Shown here piece after piece: positions 57,543-64,000 of a stretch of 64,000 nucleotides of DNA. Source of the DNA: Actinomyces urinae (lineage in GTDB: Bacteria; Actinomycetota; Actinomycetes; Actinomycetales; Actinomycetaceae); assembly GCF_900119695.1 (NCBI RefSeq), contig NZ_LT632547.1, positions 620,001-684,000 of the forward strand, in the 5' to 3' direction. How positions within the stretch are numbered: the first letter of the stretch is position 1; the number at the start of each line of letters is the position of its first letter. A program made the translations under genes and the position numbers. The notes under the pieces were generated by a model, which was given only the letters and a program-made list of their open reading frames with translations, ran no database searches and was not told the origin of the DNA.

Positions 57543-58020
57543 ATGGAAGGCAGCCAGGTTATCGATCAAGATCTGCTAGAGAGCGCTCACGCGGCCGTAG
57601 AAAACCGTTACGGTTCGCATGCTCCCGACGCGCGCGAGATCGACTACAAAAAACTCATCCTCGTGACCGACCGCGCTGGGTTGCAACGCATCCTGCAGGA
57701 ACAAAAATCCCAACACGCGAAGCACGTTCCACCGATTTCACTGGCCAATTCATCAAGAGGACGTGCTATGGGATTGGAGGAAAAGGCGGACACCTCCATG
57801 GTCTTAGCCCAACAGAGCAGTTCGAAAAACAGAAAACACCAAGTTTCCAAAACCTTGGACTGCGGAGACGGTCGTTGAAGCTCTAAGGAAAACTATCAAT
57901 GTCCTTGATATCGAGTTTCCAAAAAAGTCTCAAAGGGTTTTGACCGTCATGTTGATTCGAGCAGTAAACTGGATTTATGAGGGGTTCGTTCATTCCCATC
58001 GACCGCACGTTACCACCTGA
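57543..58020 (+). pseudogene. Degraded reading frame behind ssrA
   Basis: Coding-like sequence in two frames. The first (from an ATG at 57543 with no ribosome-binding site, to TGA 57876-57878) includes DQDLLESAHAAVENRYGSHA and DYKKLILVTDRAGLQRILQE. The second, in another frame (about 57807-58020), includes PKPWTAETVVEALRKTINVL and TVMLIRAVNWIYEGFVHSHR. Both look like real protein rather than chance translation, so one gene split by a frameshift near 57810 is likely, lacking its own start. The end of the second frame overlaps the next gene's start. I do not recognise the family; a remnant of a toxin or other accessory gene is one guess. Confidence 0.4.
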
Positions 58021-58288
58021 CGAAAGCGTTAAAGGCGTTGCGGCGGATATTCTGCGCGACGTTGTAGCTAGGATTGATAACAGCAAAGATAAAGAATACG
58101 TGCTAGAAGCATACTACTGCGGAGAATCCTCAGCCGACGATGCTGTATGGGATGCGCTCGCCTATGTCCGCGAAAAAGGCTGGAAACTAGATTCTTCCTA
58201 TAAGCAGCGAATCATTGAATTAGCTGCCTCCCTTGAATATGGTGAAGATGCTCTCGAATACGTAGACTTCAGCATCTTCGATGATTAG
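57977..58288 (+). CDS. Small acidic hypothetical protein
   Basis: A 103-residue soluble, acidic, mostly helical protein (GVAADILRDVVARIDNSKDK, then ESSADDAVWDALAYVREKGW) ending YVDFSIFDD. No signal peptide or membrane segment. The ribosome-binding site is weak (CTGG before ATG). It begins inside the end of the degraded frame upstream, as immunity genes often do behind toxin genes, and its size and charge fit an immunity protein; that is a guess from context. Not recognised. Confidence 0.55.
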   Translation: MRGSFIPIDRTLPPDESVKGVAADILRDVVARIDNSKDKEYVLEAYYCGESSADDAVWDALAYVREKGWKLDSSYKQRIIELAASLEYGEDALEYVDFSIFDD

Positions 58289-58359
58289 CGATTACTAAAC
58301 AGCTGATTCCATTCCAGAAATTCCTCCATTTCCAAGACTTTTCTAGATAGATTGAGCTC

Positions 58360-58557
58360 ATGGCAGACAAGAATCTGATGGATCGCACGGTGGACGAACT
58401 AGCCGGCTACGTTCTGACGCCCGAGGAGAACAAGCAATATTTAGATGAAGACTTGAAGAATGTGCTAGCTGGTTTGGGCTTCCCCACTGAGTGGCCCTTT
58501 TTCATTCCTCGCCTTCGGGGTGAGATCAGCTGGGATTACATCGACTACTACGAGTAG
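58360..58557 (+). CDS. Small hypothetical protein
   Basis: A 65-residue acidic protein (MADKNLMDRTVDELAGYVLT, then WPFFIPRLRGEISWDYIDYYE-like aromatic C-terminus). A weak ribosome-binding site (TTGAG) lies 3 bases before the ATG. It follows the 103-residue gene by 71 bp on the same strand. No membrane segment or known motif. Could be a small regulatory or immunity-like protein; not recognised. Confidence 0.45.
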   Translation: MADKNLMDRTVDELAGYVLTPEENKQYLDEDLKNVLAGLGFPTEWPFFIPRLRGEISWDYIDYYE

Positions 58558-58564
58558 AAATACG

Positions 58565-58585
58565 GATGGGCTCCTCTAGCCCATC
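58565..58585. other. Hairpin
   Basis: GATGGGCT (58565-58572) and AGCCCATC (58578-58585) form a perfect 8-bp stem with a 5-nt loop just after the 65-residue gene. It is followed by A rather than T residues on the plus strand. Confidence 0.5.
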
Positions 58586-58603
58586 AAAAAATTCACAGTT
58601 TCA

Positions 58604-58636
58604 CCCCAGCCCGTTCGGGCCGGGGCGTTGTTATAA
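58604..58636 (+). terminator. Probable terminator
   Basis: CCCC-a-GCCCG (58604-58613) and CGGGC-c-GGGG (58616-58625) form a GC-rich stem with one mismatch, followed by CGTTGTTAT. It would end the transcript of the small genes upstream. Confidence 0.55.
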
Positions 58637-58692
58637 CCGAGACAGCTCGGCCGCCGAATAGTGCAATAGCTGCAAGAGATTGGTGGAACGCA

Positions 58693-58740
58693 CACCGGGT
58701 ACGGACCGCTTGCGCGGTCTCGCACCCGGTGGCATTTTTA
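58693..58740 (+). terminator. Strong terminator without an obvious gene
   Basis: CACCGGGT (58693-58700) pairs with ACCCGGTG (58724-58731) and inner GACCGC (58704-58709) with GCGGTC (58714-58719), followed by GCATTTTT. On the plus strand no reading frame longer than a few codons precedes it after the terminator at 58604, so it may end a small RNA or read-through from the small genes. Confidence 0.65.
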
Positions 58741-58753
58741 GGCAACGAGTGCC

Positions 58754-59224
58754 TTACTCTCCTCTAACTTCGTCTTTCGACGCAGATTTGCGAGCGTTCT
58801 CCACCACTTGTTTGAACAGTTCCTTCACCGCAGGATCATTAACTGCCGAACCTGGAATCATGAACCCGTCCGGATGCATGGGATTGGTAGAACACTCACC
58901 ATTCGGCTTGGACGTCAAACTGTAGAGTCTCACGGCTTTACTATCGCCTACACAAAGTGCTGTCCCCTTCTCGCGGAACTCGATCCGGGCGTCGGTATGC
59001 TTCCTCACATAGGCCAACATGTTCTGGAGTTCTTCTGCAGAGTGATTCCAAAATGTCCATATCTTCTCGTCATTACCAAAAGTAACGTAGTTACCTTCAA
59101 CGCCGATGATCTCAACCGGATAGATCGGGCCTCTGGTAGAAATCTTTGATTGGATCCAATGCGGCCTATGTCCCGCAATCATCAATTGGCAGGGGCTGAC
59201 AGGGAAAAGTGGGTCCTTGCTCAT
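58754..59224 (-). CDS. Hypothetical protein
   Basis: A 156-residue soluble protein with mixed strands in the first half (GPIYPVEIIGVEGNYVTFGN, IWTFWNHSAEELQNMLAYVR) and a helical lysine/glutamate-rich C-terminus (DPAVKELFKQVVENARKSAS). No signal peptide. The start ATG 59224 has GGAG 8 bases upstream. It is convergent with the small genes and lies in the accessory pocket behind ssrA. No family recognised. Confidence 0.6.
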   Translation of the reverse strand: MSKDPLFPVSPCQLMIAGHRPHWIQSKISTRGPIYPVEIIGVEGNYVTFGNDEKIWTFWNHSAEELQNMLAYVRKHTDARIEFREKGTALCVGDSKAVRLYSLTSKPNGECSTNPMHPDGFMIPGSAVNDPAVKELFKQVVENARKSASKDEVRGE

Positions 59225-59436
59225 AGTGAGCTCCTTAAAAATCGCGCGTCCACCAAACTTTTGTTTAGTGGCGGATCTTCCCTCAGGGGCACCGTGTGCG
59301 ACACGCGGTTGCCAGCCAACTAGCCGAGGGGCTTAACGTTGGACTTCTTGATCCATCCACAGAATACCCCAAACGGAGCACCTGTCAAGGCATAGCTGTT
59401 AGGCTTGAGCGAAGCTCTTACACTAGTGAGGTCGAC

Positions 59437-60375
59437 ATGGATCAGCAACAATTTGATGGCCTAGTAAAGCTCTTCGAAGAAGCCAAAGACGGCTCCGGAA
59501 ACCCGCTCCAAATGGAGTATCTGCTTATCAAACAGGGCAGCAACGAATACCTCCACACCTTCCGCGGACACACCGGACCGTCAGATATTCGATCGATTTC
59601 CAAGACCGTCCTCGCCCTCGTTCTTGGTACCGTCATCGAATCGCGCGATGATCTAACCGAAGACACGCCGGTGTGGCCTGTGCTCAAAAACCTATGCGAA
59701 GTGAAAGACCCGGAAAACCTTGAAAAGTGGCAACACATCAAAATCAAACACTTGATGAACCACACCATCGGGTTTGACCGCATACTGATGATGCGCGGCG
59801 ACATTCAAGACATGGACCCCGCTGACTACATCAACTACATCGTCAACGAACCAATCGTGCATGAGGCGGGAACTTACTACCTGTATTCCAACGCGGGCTT
59901 CTACCTTATGTCTATCTACCTACAAGAATTCCTTGGCGAGGACCTAGAGGACTACATCAGGCGCACGCTATTTAACCCGCTTGGCATCACCGATTACAGG
60001 TGGGAGCGCTACGGCAAGTACCTGGCCGGAGCAACCAGACTATGGCTCCTACCCCGCGACATGCTGAAGATCGGCGAGTTGCTGCTTGAAGGCGGCAAGG
60101 GCATTGTGAGCCCACAGTGGATTGAACGCATGAAACAATTCACCGCTTTTACCCCCCACGTGGACACGCCTACAAACCCGTACTTCCGCCGCCACGCCTA
60201 CGGCTCCAGCCTGTGGCTCTCCAACCGCGGCAACATCTTCTTTGGCCACGGAACCGATGGGCAAACGCTTGCGATCATTCCGGAACGCGGCGCCGTGGTG
60301 ATCACTACCGCCACCCAAAAGGACGTGAAGCGGCTAGAGGAACTCGTGGACAAGGCCGTGGAACTGCTCTACTAG
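59437..60375 (+). CDS. Serine hydrolase, beta-lactamase/class C fold
   Basis: A 312-residue protein of the beta-lactamase/penicillin-binding superfamily. The nucleophile motif is SISK (RSISKTVLALVLGTVI), the YxN motif is YSN (YYLYSNAGFYLMSIYL) and the third motif reads GHGTDGQ. No signal peptide is visible, so it is probably cytoplasmic and more likely an esterase or peptidase than an antibiotic-resistance enzyme. I start at ATG 59437, with GTGAGG upstream; an ATG at 59296 would add 47 residues that do not resemble the family. The 212 bp before it hold a small hairpin (59251-59272) and no gene. It converges on the sugar kinase across a terminator. Confidence 0.82.
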   Translation: MDQQQFDGLVKLFEEAKDGSGNPLQMEYLLIKQGSNEYLHTFRGHTGPSDIRSISKTVLALVLGTVIESRDDLTEDTPVWPVLKNLCEVKDPENLEKWQHIKIKHLMNHTIGFDRILMMRGDIQDMDPADYINYIVNEPIVHEAGTYYLYSNAGFYLMSIYLQEFLGEDLEDYIRRTLFNPLGITDYRWERYGKYLAGATRLWLLPRDMLKIGELLLEGGKGIVSPQWIERMKQFTAFTPHVDTPTNPYFRRHAYGSSLWLSNRGNIFFGHGTDGQTLAIIPERGAVVITTATQKDVKRLEELVDKAVELLY

Positions 60376-60405
60376 CGGCCGCTAATCCTCGTCCGAACCA
60401 ATTTA

Positions 60406-60454
60406 AGTCGTGGGGTGTTGTTCTAACACAAGAGCAACACCCCACGACTATTTT
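60406..60454. terminator. Bidirectional terminator
   Basis: AGTCGTGGGGTGTTG (60406-60420) and CAACACCCCACGACT (60435-60449) form a perfect 15-bp stem with a 14-nt loop, then ATTTT. It serves the convergent hydrolase and kinase genes. Confidence 0.88.
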
Positions 60455-60503
60455 CTAGCCATCAGCCTGTTTTCATGTACGGCATCCAGGCCCGAATAGC
60501 GCC

Positions 60504-62084
60504 CTAGTTAGCGGCTGGATTGTCAGCCATTCGCGCGTTCACATCTGCGAGGTCGTTGTAAACATCTGCATTCGCCCAAGCGAGGAATGCCTTCTTGAAC
60601 ACCTCGTAGTACTCGTTGTATACCGCATGGTTGCCTTCGTTCGGGTAGATGAACCCGCGCGTGTGCACCATGTTGTCTACCGCCACGTCAACGGAGGGCA
60701 GCGCTCCCGCGCCAACACCGCCAAGAATCGCAGCGCCGAGCGCAGCACATTCGGACACGATCAGGCGCTCAACTGGGCGGCCATAAATGTCAGCTTGCAC
60801 CTGGCTCCAAAACACAGAGTTCGCGCCGCCACCCGACAAGCGGATGGTCTCAAATGGCTCACCCATCGCGTTTTCCATCGCCTCTACGCTCATGCGCAGC
60901 TCGTAAGCCACACCCTCGAGCACGGCGCGCGCGGCGTGAGCACGAGTATGAATCTGCGTAATGCCCAGCATCCCGCCTCGCGCATTGTCATGGAAGTACG
61001 GATTCGCCTGCGAGTTGAAGAACGGGAAGAAGATCAAGCCGTGCGAGCCCACCGGTGCCTTCGCCGCCTCAAGCGTGATGAGGTCGTACGGGCTCAAATC
61101 AAGTTCAGCGGCCGCTCTTACCTCTGGCTGGCCGTAGGTGTCACGCCACCAACGCAAGACCGCGCCCGCGGCGTGTGCAGTGCCCTCCATGTCCCAACGG
61201 CCCGGGATCGAATGAGCTCCAAACGACACGCCACTTTGCAGGTTCGCAGCCATGTCGGGTGCCTGGTCAAGCTGGGCAACCATTACTGCAGCCGTGCCGA
61301 GCGACAACTCCGCCAGCCCCTGCCTGTTCACGCCTGACCCTACAGCAGCACACTGCTGGTCACCGCCGCCCGGCGAGAGCACCGTGCCCTTCGCAAAACC
61401 GGTCTGCTCACTGGCCTGCGCGCTAACCTCGCCGATCGGGCGAAGCTCATGCAACAGAGGCGGCATCATGACTAGGTCGAGTCCCGCACGATCAAACAAC
61501 TCTGGTGAGTATTCCAAGGTTTTGATGTCGAACATGCCGTTGTAGTTAAGCGCAGACGCATTTGCAAACAGCTCGGTTGAGCCAAGCTTGTGCAAAATCC
61601 ACTCTTGTCCGTTAACTATCTTCCAAGTCTTCGCGTAAACCTGCGGCCAATTTTCTTTCAGCCACATCAGTTTGGGATATACCCACAGGCTGGAAATGTT
61701 CAAGCCTGAAATTTCGTAGTAACCCTCCTCGCCAAACTCCTCCTTCATCCAGCGAGTCTGCTTGCCCGAGCGCCCGTCGGACCACACGATCGCGTCACTG
61801 AGCGGATTCCAATCCGCATCAATCGGAATGAACGAGCCGCGCTGCGACGAAACTCCGATCGACACAATGTCTTTCACATCGCCAGGGAATGAGGCTGTTG
61901 CCTTCCTCGCGGCATAACAAATGCCTTCCCAAAGCTCATGCATATCCTGATCCACCCAACCAGGATGAGGATGCTTAGTGCGATATTCCTTGTAACCGCT
62001 GCTAATGATCTTGCCGGCACCATCGAAAATAATGACGCTTGCGCCTGTTGTTCCTGCGTCAATACCGGCGAAATACTTGCTCAT
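60504..62084 (-). CDS. FGGY-family sugar kinase (xylulokinase-like)
   Basis: A 526-residue kinase of the FGGY family. The N-terminal phosphate motif is FAGIDAGTTGASVIIFDGAG, IVWSDGRS and GGGDQQCAAVGSG hold the substrate-binding and catalytic Asp residues, and IRLSGGGANSVFWSQVQADI is the adenine-binding signature. FGGY kinases phosphorylate pentuloses, glycerol or related sugars; substrate cannot be fixed, but the overall pattern is xylulokinase-like. It lies 142 bp after the flavodoxin-like gene on the same strand. Confidence 0.88.
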   Translation of the reverse strand: MSKYFAGIDAGTTGASVIIFDGAGKIISSGYKEYRTKHPHPGWVDQDMHELWEGICYAARKATASFPGDVKDIVSIGVSSQRGSFIPIDADWNPLSDAIVWSDGRSGKQTRWMKEEFGEEGYYEISGLNISSLWVYPKLMWLKENWPQVYAKTWKIVNGQEWILHKLGSTELFANASALNYNGMFDIKTLEYSPELFDRAGLDLVMMPPLLHELRPIGEVSAQASEQTGFAKGTVLSPGGGDQQCAAVGSGVNRQGLAELSLGTAAVMVAQLDQAPDMAANLQSGVSFGAHSIPGRWDMEGTAHAAGAVLRWWRDTYGQPEVRAAAELDLSPYDLITLEAAKAPVGSHGLIFFPFFNSQANPYFHDNARGGMLGITQIHTRAHAARAVLEGVAYELRMSVEAMENAMGEPFETIRLSGGGANSVFWSQVQADIYGRPVERLIVSECAALGAAILGGVGAGALPSVDVAVDNMVHTRGFIYPNEGNHAVYNEYYEVFKKAFLAWANADVYNDLADVNARMADNPAAN

Positions 62085-62226
62085 GCCTTCACACGCCTTT
62101 CGTCGTTAACCACACCTTTGTGGCCTCCCATCACCCTACGGGAACGCAGAGACGATTTGGCGCTTTCTCAACTAAATGAGAATCGGGCGTCCCCGTTGTA
62201 GGCAGGCGCATGCGCGGAGACCTGTT

Positions 62227-62820
62227 TTAGCGGTGGTTCAAAGCCTCCCGGGCGCATTCAACCAGAGGGGCAATCGAGTCACGGTTCGTGTGATCGTAGC
62301 CCTGCGCAATATTATCGGCCACGGCTACAGCCCACTCTCCGCGGTCGCGGTACTTCTGTACTCGCTTAGCAAAGATCTTGAGTAGCGTCTTTTCGGCAGC
62401 GGGTAGGCCTTCATAGCGAACCCCGCCCTCGAAGTAGAAGAACGGGAACTCGCCTTTTGCCAGCTCGTTCTTGGTGAACGTGCGGGCTGCGCACTTCCAA
62501 TCTCGGTCCGGGTGCTGCGGCGTACCTCCGTTTGCCCACACGATTACGCGACCCTGATTCAAAATGCCAGCATCTTTTGCCATCTTGCGGAACTTTCCGA
62601 AGCCTCGGATGATCGACATTCGCACGCCCGCACCGTAGACCATCAGGTCATATGACGCGAGGTTAATGCGACCGCTCTTCACACCCTCGATCACCTCAGT
62701 CAATGGGCGAAGATCAGCTTCTAAGTCTTCTGCGATCCAAGTCCCATAGGTCTTCGAGAATCCGGTCAGCGTGTTATAGATAACCAAAACTCGAGGTGCG
62801 CTTTCAGCTTCGTCCGCCAT
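62227..62820 (-). CDS. Flavodoxin-domain protein, HemG-like
   Basis: A 197-residue protein with a flavodoxin fold (VLVIYNTLTGFSKTYGTWIA phosphate-binding loop, YDLMVYGAGVRMSIIRGFGK, GRVIVWANGGTPQHPDRDWK). It resembles the flavodoxin/HemG group that carries FMN and, in HemG, oxidises protoporphyrinogen; a heme role is not supported by neighbours. I use ATG 62820 behind GGATGG; an ATG at 62829 lies inside that site. It may form a unit with the kinase downstream. Confidence 0.78.
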   Translation of the reverse strand: MADEAESAPRVLVIYNTLTGFSKTYGTWIAEDLEADLRPLTEVIEGVKSGRINLASYDLMVYGAGVRMSIIRGFGKFRKMAKDAGILNQGRVIVWANGGTPQHPDRDWKCAARTFTKNELAKGEFPFFYFEGGVRYEGLPAAEKTLLKIFAKRVQKYRDRGEWAVAVADNIAQGYDHTNRDSIAPLVECAREALNHR

Positions 62821-63051
62821 TATTTCCATCCTTCACTTATGAACCGCATATGAATATACACGGCAACGACCCTAACTTTTCGTTGAAATACAGCGTTTTT
62901 TACGACAACCGTGTCAGAAAACTAACGGTGAAGGAGCAACTTCCAATAAGGCAGATTTCATATATTTTGTGGGTTTTCGCAGAATTCCTGTTGATTTTTG
63001 TTAATCGTGTAGATAATCTGACGGTGCATTCAACGAAGAATGGAGATTCTA

Positions 63052-64000
63052 ATGACACCTGAGAACAAGCACCACCTTGGTGCTGGCCCCCTTGTTATTG
63101 CTATCGACTCGTCCACCACGTCCACCAAAGCGATCATTGTTGACGCCACCGGGCACGTGCTGCACACCGCGAAGCGCAACATTCAGTTGCACACGCCAGC
63201 GATGGACTGCTACGAGCACAATCCGATTCGCTGGTGGGAGACCACGCGCGAAGCGATTGGTGAGGCAGTAGAGGCGCTCTCCCCCACAGACCGCGAACGC
63301 ATTGAAGCAATCGGCATTACGCACCAGCGCGAGAGCTTCGCACCTTTCAAGGCAGATGGCACGCCGCTTCGTAACGGCATTTTGTGGCTTGATGGCCGCG
63401 CAACCGAGCAGATCCGCAAGTACGGTTCTGCGCACATCCACCAGCTGTCCGGTAAACCTGCAGGTGTAACCCCTGCGATCTACAAGATGGCTTGGGTTGC
63501 CCAGCATGAGCCGGAGGTGTTCGAGAAGGCCGACAAGGTCGTTGACGTCCTCGGCTACATCACTTTCAACCTGACCGGCCGCTGGGCATCTTCACAGGCG
63601 GCCGCGGACTCGCTCGGCCTTTTCGATATTGAAAAGCGCGACTACGCGGATGAGCTACTTGAGATTGCAGGCGTGCGCCGCGATCAAATGTCTGAGCTTG
63701 TTGAACCAGCTAGCCCAATCGCGATGCTGAAGGATGAACTGGTATCCGAATGGGGCCTGTCGAAGTCAATTCCAGTAATCGCCGGACTTGGCGATGGACA
63801 GGCCGCCGGCATTGGCGCTGCGGCAGTTACGCCAGAGATTGGTTATCTTAACCTCGGTACCGCTGTGAATGCAGGCGTTGAATCCCCGGTCTACAAGTAC
63901 GATCCCGTATTCCGCACGCACGTCTCAGGCATTCCCGGCAACTACGTGTTTGAGGTCCTACAGTCTTCTGGCTCCTACCTGGCCGGCTGGTTCCGCAAGT
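63052..64000 (+). CDS. FGGY-family carbohydrate kinase, partial
   Basis: The reading frame runs from ATG 63052 (GGAG 7 bases upstream) to the right edge, 316 residues, and is cut before the C-terminal domain. VIAIDSSTTSTKAIIVDATG is the N-terminal phosphate motif, ITHQRESFAPFKADGTPLRN and ILWLDGRATEQIRKYG the substrate motifs, and GLGDGQAAGIGAAAV has the catalytic Asp. It is divergent from the flavodoxin gene; the 231-bp gap between them is AT-rich with no gene. It belongs to a different FGGY branch from the kinase at 60.5 kb. Confidence 0.9.
   Translation, partial: MTPENKHHLGAGPLVIAIDSSTTSTKAIIVDATGHVLHTAKRNIQLHTPAMDCYEHNPIRWWETTREAIGEAVEALSPTDRERIEAIGITHQRESFAPFKADGTPLRNGILWLDGRATEQIRKYGSAHIHQLSGKPAGVTPAIYKMAWVAQHEPEVFEKADKVVDVLGYITFNLTGRWASSQAAADSLGLFDIEKRDYADELLEIAGVRRDQMSELVEPASPIAMLKDELVSEWGLSKSIPVIAGLGDGQAAGIGAAAVTPEIGYLNLGTAVNAGVESPVYKYDPVFRTHVSGIPGNYVFEVLQSSGSYLAGWFRK

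Noticed and set aside
57412-59300. ssrA 3' end as an attachment site of an integrated element
   Set aside because: No second copy of the ssrA 3' end and no integrase seen in the window; kept only as a possible old remnant.

Overview
The window reads as chromosome of a moderately GC-rich actinobacterium. Evidence: the gene order DUF3499-mtrA-mtrB-lpqB-comF-hpf-secA, a WhiB regulator beside an Rv3259-like gene and a large GT2 membrane protein, a TIGR03089 protein, frequent GTG/TTG starts, and a tmRNA whose tag ends in FALAA. A member of the Actinomycetaceae or a close relative fits best, but the species cannot be fixed from this sequence.

Layout. (1) 1-18.7 kb is conserved core: a SAF-domain protein cut by the left edge, a small HTH protein, a LysM protein and an Rv3235-like protein before secA; then hpf, comF, lpqB, mtrB, mtrA, DUF3499, a degenerate metallopeptidase-fold protein, DUF5719, a 1129-residue glycosyltransferase/membrane protein, whiB and TIGR03089. 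(2) 18.8-29.3 kb is a minus-strand operon for a galactofuranose-type cell-surface glycan: UDP-sugar dehydrogenase, DUF6541 membrane protein, a two-domain GT2 fusion, glf, wzm/wzt ABC exporter, GT4, GT2. (3) 29.5-46.8 kb is a variable surface-polysaccharide cassette with mixed strands: a UDP-GlcNAc 2-epimerase, a uronyl C5-epimerase broken at a run of nine G, a decayed YfhO-family gene, a second DUF6541 protein, four GT4-type transferases, an asparagine-synthase-like amidotransferase, a Wzx flippase and wbpB/wbpE/wbpD homologues. With the dehydrogenase and epimerase these would complete the route to a UDP-2,3-diacetamido-2,3-dideoxy-mannuronic acid. (4) 46.9-50.8 kb carries a DPM1-like GT2 with DUF2304 and two LCP ligases, which probably attach glycans to peptidoglycan. 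(5) 50.9-56.9 kb is galE, purE, purK, a two-component system and a class III adenylyl cyclase. (6) 57.0-59.3 kb holds ssrA (tmRNA) followed by small unrecognised genes, a degraded reading frame and several hairpins, which looks like an accessory pocket. (7) 59.4-64 kb has a serine hydrolase, two FGGY sugar kinases (one cut by the right edge) and a flavodoxin-like protein.

The most notable points are the G9 tract that takes the C5-epimerase out of frame (possible phase variation, recent mutation or sequencing error), the co-location of a diacetamido-uronic acid pathway with C5-epimerase and amidotransferase tailoring genes, and the small-gene pocket behind ssrA. No CRISPR array, rRNA, ordinary tRNA or recognisable insertion sequence was seen.
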